A stretch of DNA of 64,000 nt from Gnetum montanum (GCA_015680685.1 MNCI01009519.1:1091208-1155207), one strand, 5' to 3'; counted from the first letter of the stretch, positions 24,830-37,500 are shown. Numbers and translations: made by a program. The notes: generated from the sequence alone by a model not told the origin.

Positions 24830-27782
24830 GTCTTGCATACCACATAGCCTTGATAGCGAAAGCTATAGAATGGTTTGAAAACCTAGACAAAACCCTGGAC
24901 TTAGAGGTGAGTAACATAACTAACGACTCTCTAGTTGAGGTTCCTATCACAACATAGTAGTAAGGGAAACCCCCTAAACTAAGTTTCTCACTGGAAGCTA
25001 AATATGCTCAAGACATCACCAAGGTCCTACAATGCAACATTAAGGCATTTTCCTATTCATATGAAGATAAGCTAGGGCTAGACCCACATTTATTCTAGCA
25101 CAACATCATACTAGATCCTAGCATTAGATCGATTAAGCAAAAAGTATGCAAGATTAGACCTAATTTGGCCTTGGTAGTTCATGATGAGATCTCAAAGCTC
25201 TACCAAGAAAGTTTCATTAGGACTATCGACTATGAAAAATGGGTGTCCAACATAATGGTAGTCCCTAGGAAAAATGGAAGGATCCATATTTGCATCAATT
25301 TTCAAGAACTAAATAAAGTAACTATCAAGGATGATTTCTCTTTGCCTAGTATTGATCAACTTATTGATACTAAGTTCGAGGATGCCTCCTTATCCTTTAT
25401 GGATGGATTCTCAGGATATACCCAAATTATGATTAACCCATAACACCAACTTAGCATGACCTTCATGACCCCTTGGGGTACCTTTGGGTATACCATGATG
25501 CCCTTTTACCCTAATAATGTAGGAGTAACATACCAAAGAGTCATGACCTATATCTTCAATGCTTATATGCTAGGCTTGCTTAATGATTATGTAGATGATA
25601 TAGCCATTAAGTTGAACGTGGACAGAGACCATGCTAATGACCTAGATCTTGTGCTTAAATGGTGCCTCAATCCTAAGAAATGCATCTCAGTGTCAAAATC
25701 GATAAGATGCTTCACTTTGTAGTATCTAAAGTAGGGAGACATGTTGATTCTTATAAGGTTAAGGTCATATCCAAATTAGTAATACCTACCAACCTTAAGG
25801 AGCTTTGGGGATTACAAGAAAGATTACAATTTATTAGTAGGTTGATTGCTAGGCTTACAAATAAGTTACAACTCATGCAACACTTCCTTAAGAAAGGGGT
25901 TCACTATGAGTGGATGTCTCAATGCCAAGAGGCCTTTGAAAACCTTAAGTAAGAGTTGGCACAACTGTTGATGGTCTGTCCTCTACAAGAGGTAAACCAT
26001 TCTACATTTACCTTGTCATCTCTAACACATCCATTGTCTCTCTACTTTGTTAGAAATGTGATGATGGAGCAGAAATGCCTATATACTACCTTAGTCATGC
26101 ATTAGTGGCCTAGGAGACTTGATACACTAAAGTGAAGAAGTATTGTTTGGTACTAGTCTTCTCCTTGAAGAAGTAGAGATGCTACCTCTTTAGAAGCCAT
26201 AATAACCAACATTTATGAAAGTAGTCATACAACTCAATACCATAGAGTTTGACCTTCATTACATCTCTTAATCGTCAATGAAAGGTCAAGCTAAAGGAGC
26301 ACAACTTAGAGTATCATTGGTTTATGATCAAGTAGCCATAGATCTTGAGTTCCCTAATAAGCATGTTAACGTAGTTAGCCAACTGCCTAAGGATTATGAG
26401 GTAGTCATGCACTTTGACAAAGCTTCAACTACCCATGGGGCCAATGTCGTTGCCATCATAACATTATCATCTAGTGAGATTTGACCCTTCACCTATTATT
26501 TTAAGTTTTCATGTACCAACAACATAGTGGAGTGTAAGTGTTTAATTAGAGGGATGATGGTAGCTCATGACCTAGGAATTAGATTCTTAATGATTAAAGG
26601 AAATTCACAACTTGTGCTTAACCAAGTAACTGAAGTCTATGCATGTAAAGGCAACACTTCCAACCTTATTGTGATCCAGGGAAGCAATTCTTACAATAAT
26701 TCATAGATGTTAATATCCAACACATACCCTAATATGAGAATGCCATATCCAACACAATTATAAAATTATCCCTTAGTGTGATGCCATATGTGTTTAGCAA
26801 GTTACCCACCTTAATCATGGACTGTGCTACTCCCATCACATAGAATGCTAAGGATACCTTTGTGGTCATCATTCAAACTACTCCTCCCAAGAAGTGGTAT
26901 GATGATATCAAATTTTACCTTATACATGAAGAATCCTCACAAGGCCTGAATACTACTTAGAAGGATGCTATAGGCAAGAGATCAAAGTAATATGTTGTCA
27001 TAGGTGATAATACATTATGTTGATGATCCTATGATGACATACTCCTAAAGTGCTTAGGTAAAACCAATGCTAGAATAGTCCTAGAGAAGGTTCACAAGGA
27101 TGTTTGTGGGGGACATATAGGATCAAGAACTATGGTCGCTAATATTAGACAATTAGGCTACTATTGGCCCCATATGGAAAATGACTACTTGCAGAAGGTT
27201 CACTAGTTTGACACATGCCAATGATATAGCAACCTTATACATGTAACATCAACTAAGTTGCATACCACTCAAATAACATGGCCATTTCAATGATGGGGGT
27301 TGGATATCATTGGACCCATAATGCCTAAGTATTTCATAGGGCATAGCTTCATCATCACTACAATCGAGTACTTTACAAAGTGGGTTAAGGCTATTCCCCT
27401 AAGGAAGACTACATCTGAGAAAGTTTGTAACTTCATCCTAGATAACATTGTAGCTCATTTTGGCATACCCATGATCATAGTTACAGATAATGGATCATAA
27501 TTTAGTAGCTAAGAAACAAAATATTTCTATCATGACCTAGGCATTAAGCATTCTTTCTTGTTACCATATTACCCTCAAGCCAATTGTCAAGCAGAAGCAA
27601 GCAATAAGGCCATCATCAAATTGCTCTAAAAGATGCTCAACAATAGTAAGCACAAACAGCATAAGTAGCTTATTCATGTATCATGGGCATATAGAACAAG
27701 CTATTTCATAGAAATTGGTATGATCCATTATAGTTTGGTTTATGGTTTGAAGCTGTTTTACCTCTTGAATTGTTGTTATAAT
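24830..27782 (+). pseudogene. Tat-clade gypsy pol: RT, two RNase H domains, integrase; 3'-truncated
   Basis: The RT spans about 25050-25960: open stretches at 25165-25443, 25456-25722 and 25680-25952 carry VPRKNGRIHICINFQELN, 'FMDGFSGYTQI' and the catalytic Y-V-D-D (about 25590-25600). A gypsy RNase H trace follows (about 26000-26230). A second, archaeal-type RNase H lies at about 26400-26690, starting MHFDKAS and continuing with CTNNIVECKCLIRG and KGNSQLV. This extra domain is diagnostic of the Tat clade. Its third catalytic Asp (usually GDS) is Asn here. Integrase runs from an HHCC-like region (about 27085-27230) through LDIIGP, VTDNGS and QAEASNK, so the DDE residues are kept. It stops abruptly at 27782, where an LTR fragment begins. 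With gag and protease at 12073-15195 it probably made one element. Confidence 0.82.
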
Positions 27783-28584
27783 GCTCAACCATATGAATAC
27801 GAGTGTTCACACATGATCTGGTTGAACTCCAAGTACTAAGTGCTTATGCACCTTCATAGAATAAGGATGGGTTAGGTAATCATTGTCTTCCCAAGCTTAC
27901 TTGTATGGCATGATTGTATGATTAAGTAAAATTGAGGTATGTGATTTTTATGCTCTTTTATGTTTTATGTTCTTGGTGCTTAAAAGGGAGAAATTAAATA
28001 ATTTAATAATTAATTTGATTTAACGAATTGACTATTCTCTAACTAGTCCTAACACCAACATCTATTTCCACTTGCTAAACATATCCTAAACCAAGGTAAC
28101 ACTACTAGGATTACCAAATGCTAGTCATTACTAGGTTACCAAGTGTTCCACGTATGCTCGAAGTGGTTGTACTAAGTGTGCTTACTTGTTGAAAATTAAT
28201 AAGTCTAGAAAACAACATTAATTAACTAATGAAAGTGGTAAATAATTATAAATAACATTAAATGCAATAAATAAGCTATTCTGAATGTTGCAAGGTTTAT
28301 TACAAAGTTTATCTTTATTTCTAGACATAAGGTGTGCTTAGGTACACAATGCTCGAATAAAGATCCGTTCACTTTATGACTCCTATTGCGAACACTCAGA
28401 AATAATTCTAACTCTAGAAAGGGAAAACTACAAGAGTTTAAGGTTAAGGGACTAAGAAAACTAACTATCTCCTTCAAAACCAAGTGCACTCGCCTCTTAT
28501 TTATAGGCAACGAGACAAGTTCCGATATTGGATGTCCGATATTGCTTGGTAGGCTCCGATATCATAGATCCAATATTGTAGTCC
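27783..28584 (-). repeat. Athila-like LTR fragment, identical to the copy C 3' LTR
   Basis: 27783-28578 matches 31962-32757 at a constant offset of 4179 with no difference that I can see; one mismatch at 28579 follows. It lacks the outermost ~24 and ~18 bases of the complete LTR, including the TGATGAG and CTCATCA ends. It contains the TATA (CCTATAAAT on the minus strand), the CCGATAT repeats and the AATAAA-like sites of that family. The 94-residue open frame inside is non-coding chance, shared by both copies. Confidence 0.85.
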
Positions 28585-29504
28585 AAAGGTATGACTAGCT
28601 AGCCTATGTAAAAAGACATAATTTAAGGTGTTATTGAATTATTGGGTACTTGGATGATAAATCCAACCTCACCATTAAGTTTAGAACAATGAAAAATTTT
28701 GGAAATGATATTCATATGTTGACAAAGGATATCATATGTTCAAGTTATGCTAAATTAAGCTTTTGAGGGTCTTAAGCCACTATGTCGAGGAAGGGGTGAA
28801 AACTAATTTACAAAGTTTCATGGGGCATATCTGACTTCAGCATGATGTCCAAAATGTTAAAACCTATAGGAAACAAATATTCATTCATAAAAAAGGGCTT
28901 TAAAAATCAAAATTTATGGCTTCTAAGGTCTAGAACCTTTGGTATGAAAAGGGAGACTTCTTAAGAGGTCACATGTCCTAGTACTACTCTAGGATGAGCA
29001 TGATTAATTTTGAAGTTTTTATTCCATTCCCTACTAGTGTGCCAATTTTTATTTTTGAAAATAAGTTTTCCCACATTCTTATTTTAAACTAATGGTCTTG
29101 TGATGGAAATTTTTGAATTCTCCATCAGTTGACCAAATTTTTTTGAAATTTTCATCTATTGATAGAAAATTTTAAATTTTCCATAGGTTGATAAAAGAGT
29201 TTTACCATCATTACAGGTCAAGGTTAGCTACTAGAGTAGGAAGGTTGATAGCATCGTGGTGGTGCTAGAGTGCCAAGAAGGGGTGTGTAGAGAGTGGCAA
29301 CAGTGACAGTTGGAGGAGAGTGGCAATGGTGGTGTAGTGCTGGCTAGTGTTACACTAGCTAGTAACTATGATGTTGCTATGGTGTTGGGCTAGCCTATAG
29401 TATAAGGGAGCCACCATGCCACTCTATCTATTTCTTTCTCCCCCTTTAGGACATGGTGGTCGTAGGCCATGGCAATGATATGACATGATGGTGATCAACG
29501 AAAA
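28585..29504. other. Unassigned non-coding sequence
   Basis: No pol or gag trace is seen. From about 29200 the sequence becomes richer in G, with repeated 'gtggtggtg / gtggcaatggtgg' text that leads into the two minisatellites. Confidence 0.4.
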
Positions 29505-29590
29505 TTGAAGATGGAGGCACATTTAGAGGTAATGTTGATAGCAATGGATGGCAAAGGCATGTTGATCATGAATAAAAATGGCCATTCCAT

Positions 29591-29792
29591 GACCTACATA
29601 GCCCCTACCATCACCTATGTGCCTTGTCTAGGGGCCTACGTGGCCCATGTAAGGGCTTGCACAGCTCACCCAAGGGCCCATGCGACCTACTCAAAGGATT
29701 GCATAGCCTACATAGAGGCTAACATAGCCTGTGAAAAGGTTGACATGGTCCAAATGAGGCTTGTGCAGCCCACACAAGGGCTTACATTATCC
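29591..29792 (+). repeat. 21-bp minisatellite, about 9.5 copies
   Basis: Units start at 29591, 29612, 29634, 29655, 29676, 29697, 29718, 29739 and 29760, with a consensus near GCCTACATAGCCCACATAAGG. One extra base at 29633 and one lost base near 29779 are the only length changes. Copies differ by substitutions. Confidence 0.85.
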
Positions 29793-29849
29793 TGATGAAG
29801 CTAGTGCATTTTTTCTACAAAAGTTTTCAATGGGTTGGAGGACACCAAA

Positions 29850-30195
29850 AGGGGTAGTGATCCCTAGTGCCAATGATGCCAACAGGATGTTGAAGGATGT
29901 AGTGATCTATGGAACTATTAGTGTTGGTAGTGTTCTGGAGGGGGCAGTGATCTATGACACTAACAGTGTCCATGGAGTGCTAGAAGGGGTAGTGATCGGG
30001 GGTGCCAATGGTGTTTGCATAGTGCTAGAAGAGGTAGTGATCTATGACACTAGCAATGTCCACCAAGTGTCAAAGAGAATAGTGATCTATGATGTTGATA
30101 GTATCTACAAAACACTTGAAGGGGTAGTGATCTGCAGCACCAATGATGTCCACAGAGCATCAAAGGGGATAGTGACCCACAACCTATGGTGTGCT
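29850..30195 (+). repeat. 45-bp minisatellite, about 8 copies
   Basis: The GTAGTGATC anchor recurs near 29856, 29900, 29946, 29990, 30035, 30080, 30125 and 30170, a 45-bp period without indels. Each unit reads roughly GTAGTGATCTATGACACTA, then a TGTCCA block and a GTGCTAGAAGGG end. Copies are diverged by substitution only. Confidence 0.85.
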
Positions 30196-30518
30196 GGAAT
30201 GGACAATGGTCCTCATCACCATTAGTGTTCATAGTGCACTAGCAGATAGTTGTGCCAAGAACCAAGTTAGCATTGACAATAGGCATGGCATGGTGGTAGC
30301 AAACAATGTGATCGAAACAAAGCAATGGATGCGGCTGACAACAGATGGTAGGTGTAGTGGTGGCGAAGTGACGTGATGAAGTGATGGATGTAGGCAAGCG
30401 ACAGGTATGTGGTTGTTCTTGTCAACCCTCAAATATGGGTTGTGGAGCCTATATAGGCCTACATGGCCCTTGCAGGGCTAATGCAAGCCTTGCTTGCAAG
30501 GCCAATTTCGCTCCTGCA

Positions 30519-30635
30519 ATATTATTATTATTATTATTATTATAAATTTTAAATTAATAGGCTTGGATTTGAACCCATGACCTTCCACTCTCTTCCCTTC
30601 TTTATTTTATTTTATTTTATTTTTTATAATTATAA
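30519..30635. repeat. ATT and TTTTA microsatellites
   Basis: An (ATT)n run of about 8 units lies at 30519-30543 and a (TTTTA)n run at about 30601-30621, followed by AT-rich sequence. Confidence 0.9.
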
Positions 30636-31802
30636 TAATAAATTAATATTATTTTATGCATGTATAATGAGAAAATTTAAACATTAATATATCTCAAACT
30701 GTAAGTCTGATCGAGATGAGATTTGTACTTTCAGGATTGTCTCAATGGGTACAAGGCATTGGACATAGTCTTAGGATTCAAAAATAAAGTTGGAATTTTT
30801 GGAATTAAGAGGACCAAAATAGCCTATTTTATTAAACTAACATTTCTAGGTTGACATATGGGTAACTTTTGATCTTCTTGATTACTTGAAATTGATTACG
30901 TGATATATTAACCCTTAGATAAGCATGTAACAATATAGCTTACAATTTTGCAAATGATAAAGATATATCCTTTGTACCCTAAAAAGGTACTAAGGAGAAG
31001 ATTATGATAACATCATTCACTAAGTATTGGTTTTCCTATGGGTATAACACAATCTTATGGATGGGTTAACTTCATTATCTTATCAATACCTAGGTCTTAG
31101 TATGATGAATAATGCCAAGTTACAAGAATTAATCCCTTTCAACAAAACAAGATCAATTTAGGTCATGATTATTAAATTTTTTGGAGAAACTTAACAATGA
31201 TCTTAATCAATTAACTTTTATAGTATTAAGATGGATAAGGATTACTTGGACTGGTGTATCCTTGTCTTACCAATATCTTTTGTAATTGATGAATCGTGAT
31301 GAGGTGTAATTAGATCTTCATCAATCAATGATATCCATAAAAGAATTTTGTTGATTGGTGGGATCTATGTCTTTCATCATTCATGAAATTAATGAAATTT
31401 TATCTTCTAGCTTACAAAGATCATCTTGGACATATTGTGCATCCAATCATGATTAATGACTTTTCCTGTATCATGGCTTCATGGTTCATCATTAGGTTCA
31501 CGTTGTAGTTGGCCAATGGTTCTGAATGGCCCTTGGATCATGGTTTTCTTTGATGCCAATTGTGACATCCCATTTCCGAACATCATGGAAAACATCAAAT
31601 ATATGTTATATTAGACATTATTTGTAAGAATAAAATATACCAAATGTTAAATATATGTAACATTAGACATTATGCACAATAAAAATAATAGGAAAAGTGT
31701 AGAAAGAGAAAGAAAAGAATGCTTTATTGATATGGAATAACATATCTGGATCATGCTCTATGAGTGTTCCTTGGGCTTTACTTCCTTTGGCATCTATCCC
31801 TT
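30636..31802. other. Unassigned AT-rich sequence
   Basis: No gene is recognised. A TGTGACATCCC block at 31561, resembling some plant LTR starts, is followed by two diverged ~47-bp copies of 'aaatatatg...attagacatta' (about 31597-31680). It may be the edge of another decayed element. Confidence 0.35.
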
Positions 31803-31932
31803 AGAGGAAATCCAACACTGACACCATGTTTAGTCCTACAACTAGCCAAAAGGAATGTTGCTTTATCTAGGATTCATATTGCTCATTCTTGTGTTGAGAC
31901 CAAAGGCTTTGAATATTTTTCTCAATTATATC
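31803..31932 (+). pseudogene. Chromovirus pol fragment, left half, split by copy C
   Basis: The frame reads into VETKGFEYFSQLYP immediately before the insertion. This matches the segment after the RNase H domain in chromoviruses, ahead of the integrase zinc finger. The same frame resumes at 41943 after the target duplication. Nothing upstream of about 31800 looks like chromovirus RT, so the element is truncated on this side. Confidence 0.6.
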
Positions 31933-31937
31933 CAAGT
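31933..31937. repeat. Target-site duplication, left (CAAGT)
   Basis: CAAGT directly abuts the TGATGAG terminus of copy C. The same five bases follow its right terminus at 41938-41942. Confidence 0.9.
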
Positions 31938-32781
31938 TGATGAGTGGTGAAGTACCCCTACGCTCAACCATATGAATACGAGTGTTCACACATGATCTGG
32001 TTGAACTCCAAGTACTAAGTGCTTATGCACCTTCATAGAATAAGGATGGGTTAGGTAATCATTGTCTTCCCAAGCTTACTTGTATGGCATGATTGTATGA
32101 TTAAGTAAAATTGAGGTATGTGATTTTTATGCTCTTTTATGTTTTATGTTCTTGGTGCTTAAAAGGGAGAAATTAAATAATTTAATAATTAATTTGATTT
32201 AACGAATTGACTATTCTCTAACTAGTCCTAACACCAACATCTATTTCCACTTGCTAAACATATCCTAAACCAAGGTAACACTACTAGGATTACCAAATGC
32301 TAGTCATTACTAGGTTACCAAGTGTTCCACGTATGCTCGAAGTGGTTGTACTAAGTGTGCTTACTTGTTGAAAATTAATAAGTCTAGAAAACAACATTAA
32401 TTAACTAATGAAAGTGGTAAATAATTATAAATAACATTAAATGCAATAAATAAGCTATTCTGAATGTTGCAAGGTTTATTACAAAGTTTATCTTTATTTC
32501 TAGACATAAGGTGTGCTTAGGTACACAATGCTCGAATAAAGATCCGTTCACTTTATGACTCCTATTGCGAACACTCAGAAATAATTCTAACTCTAGAAAG
32601 GGAAAACTACAAGAGTTTAAGGTTAAGGGACTAAGAAAACTAACTATCTCCTTCAAAACCAAGTGCACTCGCCTCTTATTTATAGGCAACGAGACAAGTT
32701 CCGATATTGGATGTCCGATATTGCTTGGTAGGCTCCGATATCATAGATCCAATATTGCAGTCCCGATATCGTCACTCATCA
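31938..32781 (-). repeat. 3' LTR of copy C
   Basis: 844 bp bounded by TGATGAG and CTCATCA on the plus strand. The minus-strand U3 has repeated CCGATAT motifs (32700-32772), then CCTATAAATA. It is identical over ~796 bp to 27783-28578 but clearly diverged from the 5' LTR. Confidence 0.9.
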
Positions 32782-34570
32782 TACCCTCACAATTGAATGA
32801 AAACTCTTCCTTGATTCCCTTACAAAATATTGAGAAGGTATGGGATTATTGATTGTACGACAATCTGACAGTACATGGAATGATATAAGCAAAGTGCGTG
32901 GTGAATGGATCGAGAACATATTATAGCATTGGTTTTCATCACCATGGTGGTGAACACTATACATAGATGACATCCAAACCTTTATTTGATAGCTTAAAAA
33001 GAGAGAGAGAAAAGAAAATGAGGTGTGTTGCTACCAATGTCAAAATTGTGCACATCATTGTTCATCCACAACCACATAATCAAGCTTGTTCCCTACATAA
33101 ATGCTTTTTGCTCTAGTCCATCTTGAGTGCTCCCTTCTATTCCAATTCATTTTTCATGTGATCAACATCTATGCACACAACACAGTCACGAATTAGCAAA
33201 GATAAATAAGACATAATGCTATTGAAACCTTGCCTCAATATGAAGCACATTGGCTAGGTTGCGGGTATGGTAGATACTAAGTTAGAGGTTTGTGACTAAT
33301 GACTACCCAAGGTGTAGGGGTGAGATAAGTAAGGGAATGAAAAAATTTATGATAGAACCCCCACAACTAAGAGCGAACCTCCGTAAGTGATAGGGTGGAA
33401 AAATTGAAAGAATAAGAAAGATGCGAGAAATAACAACAATGATGTGATTAAGATAAAATAAAAATGGATGTCACTGATGGGGTGAATGAGAAATAGTTGA
33501 TTGCAAGAAATTATTTTAAGGAAAATAACTTAATAAGTGCATCAAAAAGAAATGTCAGTGGGTCCTCCCCAAAGCAGGCTCATACCCATTATTCCTTGAC
33601 AAACCCATAAACCAAAGAGTCCGTAGGCTCTAGGAATGACATATGGAAACAATGGTTAAGAACATATCCACAAGAGTTTACCAAAGGATAATAATGCGGC
33701 AACCAATATATAGGCTAATTATAAAACTAGAAATGAGGAAGAATATGGAAAGCAATATGGAAAGAGAGAATGGAATGGAATGAAATCCCAAAATCAAGAT
33801 TGTGTAAAGTCCCTTGTGTAGTATATGATTAAGGTAACTTAATAAAATTTTTCCCAAATCTAGATTAAAACTAACCAATTCCAATGACCTCACATCAACA
33901 CACTTGACCAACCCATCTTCCTAAAGCAAGAATAATGCATCCACAGAGCCACCATCATTCCAACAAGTGAAAGATAGAGAAGTAGGAAGTGAGAAAGGGT
34001 CTTAGTTAAAGGGAACCTTCAGGCATGGGTAACATGGCTTGCCAGTGCCATAACTAGTACTTGTAGCCCATGTTTCTTTATGATGTCTAAGGGGTGTGCT
34101 TTGAATTCTCACCAGTTTTTTAGTTTTCTTTTTAGTTTTTTTTTTTGTGAGAATCAAACCATGCAAAGACTTATTTAATTTATTCAACTTCCTAATATTT
34201 GGTCAAGAGTGGAATGGTGGAAAACCTATGAAAAACATCCAAGTACACAAGAGAATATCCATCAAAAATGTGTTGAATCCCCTTGAGGTCACACCCTTTT
34301 CAATCCATTTGAATCTTTCCTTAGTTTAAAGAATACCAAGCCACCAATTCATTAATAAATTTACTTAGAAAAAGGGACAATACAGTTCCAAGATCAAGGA
34401 TGACCATAGAGCTAAATAGATGAATGGATGATATGGACTCATTACATATTTTATCAAAAGAAACCATATCTTAGTATCAACATTAAAATTCAAAGGTAAA
34501 AACCAAACATTAGTAATCAACATCATTATAGTACAATCAACCATCATGAGCACTTATTATACGACGAGTG
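32782..34570 (-). other. Shortened 3' non-coding region of copy C
   Basis: 33540-34570 aligns with post-pol sequence of copies A and B ('gtgggtcctccccaaagcaggctcat', 'aggcatgggtaacatgg' blocks). 32790-32880 aligns with the sequence just before the copy B LTR (the 'gaaggtatgggattattg' block). The internal promoter cassette and aORF between these are missing, probably by deletion. Confidence 0.65.
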
Positions 34571-34574
34571 AGAT

Positions 34575-37500
34575 TTATTTCAATAAAGTGTAATAGAGAA
34601 AGAAATAGTAAAAATTGTTAATGATGGTTTTAAACAAAAACAAGTAAATATGAAGAATGTGTAAAACAAAAAAGTTAAACGAATTGAGGCCCTTAGAATG
34701 GTTAGCATTGGTGGCCATCTCCCCCACGACTGAGCTAGAAGGAGGAGATTTGAAATAATGAGCAAGGTTATCCATTAATAGAGGTATTGTTCTACTGGCC
34801 ATTTTAGTCTTATGAAAAGGTTTGGTTTGCTGGATGTTGACAAATAATTTCTTATTTGGGCTTTCAGGTTTATAGATCATCATGGCCCCTGTAGAAAAAG
34901 TTTCATGAATAATATAAGGTCCTTCCCACAACATTTGAAATTTATTTCATTGTGGCACATGTGTGGGATTCTAGTAAAGAACCTTATATCCTAGTTGGTA
35001 TTTGACTCTCCTAATCCTTAGGATATGATGTTGTTTGTTAAAGGCCTTGTGCAGTTCATTGGATGACAGGGTGACTAATCGATTTTCATCTAGCAAGTTA
35101 AGGTCCATGAACCATTCTTTTTGTGCTAGACTAAGGTCAAGGTTGAGGTCACATGTTGTAGATAGTGTACAGAGCTTAGCTTGGATAGGAAGTGTTGGAA
35201 GTTTACCATACACTAACTCATAGGGAGAGTAGCCTATAGGGAGTTTCCATGTGGAGCTGTATGCCCAAAGAGCATCGTTTAGTTTGGTGCTTCAGTCTTT
35301 CCTATATTTGCTAATCGTCTATGTCAATATTATTGTGATCTCTCTATTGGTGACTTCAACTTGACCATTCACTTGAGGATGATATGGTGTAGTCAACTTA
35401 TGTTTAACTCCTAAGCATTGCATCAGCTTTCAAAAGGTCACACTTGTAAAATGTGTACTATTGTCAAAAATAAGTGCACGAGGCATACCAAACCTATTTA
35501 CGATTTTTTGTTGAAACAATTGTGTAGCGGTAGATGATGTACAGTCCATAACAATAGCTACTTCTACCCACTTTGTAAAATAATCAACAACAATAATGAT
35601 GTATGCTTTTTCATTAGACATCGATGTCATAGGCCCCATAAAATCAATACTCCATATGTCAAGGGGTTATACAGGTTGAATCCATTGATGTGAACCCTCC
35701 ATTCTAGCAGTGATTCCCTCATCATGTTAATAGTGCTCACAAGATTGGACAAAATGATGAGCATCCTAGAACAATGTAGGCCAATAATATCCTATGAGCA
35801 AGATTTTAATGGTTGTTCGTCTCCTAGTGTAATGACCCCTACAAGGGCCCTCATGAGCATCATGGAGAACTCACAATTGATCTACATTGAGAACATACCA
35901 TTGAACCAAGCCATTGGGACATACCTTATAAAGGTATCCATTGATTTCCATGAAATATTTGGCTCGGTGAAGAAACTGTTGTTTCTTTTTAATGTCTAAC
36001 CCTTGTGATCTTTCTTGTGTAAGTAGATAAGTAAGAATGCTACTATACCAATTTTTAGTAGTGGGTAAGTGATTGTTTATCACACCTACAAAGAGGATTT
36101 CATCAAGGAAATAGTCAAAATTTGGATATTCATCCTTTTTATTGTCCCATCATAACCAATATAAATGATCAGTGACAACATTCTCGGTTCCTTTAAAATT
36201 AATTATCGTAAGATCGAACTCTTGTAAGATCATGAGCCATCGTATGATGAAAGGGCTCACCATTGGTTTATTCTTTAGGAACTGTATTGCACTATGATCC
36301 ATGTGTACAAATATCTTATAGCCCAATACATAGTGCCTAAATTTTTCTAATGTAAACACCACAACCATTAATTCCTCTTTTGTTGTGCTGTAGTTGAGTT
36401 TTGCACTAGCAATACTTTGACTTGCACAGTGAATGTAATAGGGGTGTTTTTGGTCATCTAACTATGTAAGTATAGCTCCAAAGGAAAATTTCGACATGTC
36501 AGTCATTATGTGAAATGGATTGGACTAGTCAGGAGCTTGTAGAATTTGTGTTTCTATGAGCTTCTATTTCAAGGTCTGGAAAGCTAGCTCACATTCCCTG
36601 GTCTATTCAAAGGATATGTCCTTTTTTGTTAATTCTACCAAAAATTTTTTAATCTTCAAAAAATTCTCTATGAAGCATCTATAATAGCTAGTATGTCCAA
36701 AGAATGATCTAATGTCTTTTACAGTTTCAGGTTGATGAGTGATTCCTTAGATGACTTTAATCTTTTTAGGATCTACCTCTATCCCTATTTGTGAAATCTT
36801 GTGACCTAATACAATGCCTTCTTGGACCATTAAATGGCATTTTTTCCAATTGAGCCTTAAGTTGGTTTCAACACATTGTTTTAGTACTTGCTCTAATTAT
36901 TCCAATGCTTGTTTGAAGTCCACTCCATAAGTGGAGAAATCGTCCATAAAGACCTCCACACCATTCCCTATTTGCTATTGAAATATACTTAGAACTAGAA
37001 ATTGAAATGTTGTTGGGGCATTGCACAAGCCAAACGACATCTATCTATATCAAAATATCCCCCCAAGACTCATGAATGTAGTCTTGGTTTGGTCTTCTAG
37101 TGCTCTTTGAATTTGATTGTATCCACTGTAACCATCCAGAAAACTATAGTAGCAATGCCCTACAATGGTATCTAAGACTTAGTCAATGAATGGTAATGGG
37201 AAATGGTCTTTAAATGTTGCCATGTTCAGTAGCCTAAAGTCTATACACACCCTCCATTTACCTCCCTTTTTAGGCACAATAACTAATGGACTAACCCATT
37301 CACTATCAGCAATGGGGTAGATGAACCCAACTTTTAGAAGTTATTCAATTTCTTCCTTAACACTTACTTAAGCTTTGGGTTTAGTCACCTTTGTAGTTGT
37401 TGAGGCTTCATGAAAGGGTAAGTGTAAATTCTATGTTGACATATCCTAGGATCTATTTCGGTTAATTTGGGATATGACCAAGCAAAGGCTTTCAACCATT

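Larger units (their letters stand above)
29505..30225 (+). pseudogene. Two overlapping repeat-encoding open frames, function unknown
   Basis: The first open frame (29505-29795, 96 residues) encodes an N-terminus followed by 7-residue repeats such as AYVAHVR/ACTAHPR. The second (29761-30225, 154 residues, different frame) encodes about seven copies of a 15-residue unit of the form GVVIYDTNSVHGVLE. Both arise from minisatellites whose periods (21 and 45 bp) are multiples of three, so a frame can stay open without selection. No known domain, signal peptide or membrane segment is recognised. It may be a fragment of a repetitive-protein gene or simply open satellite DNA. Confidence 0.3.

Noticed and set aside
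28226-28510. 94-residue minus-strand frame present twice (also 32405-32689)
   Set aside because: It lies inside LTR sequence, and its duplication follows from the LTR duplication.
35724-35999. Plus-strand open frame of 91 residues
   Set aside because: Antisense shadow of the copy C RNase H-integrase linker; its text mirrors the shadow in copy B.
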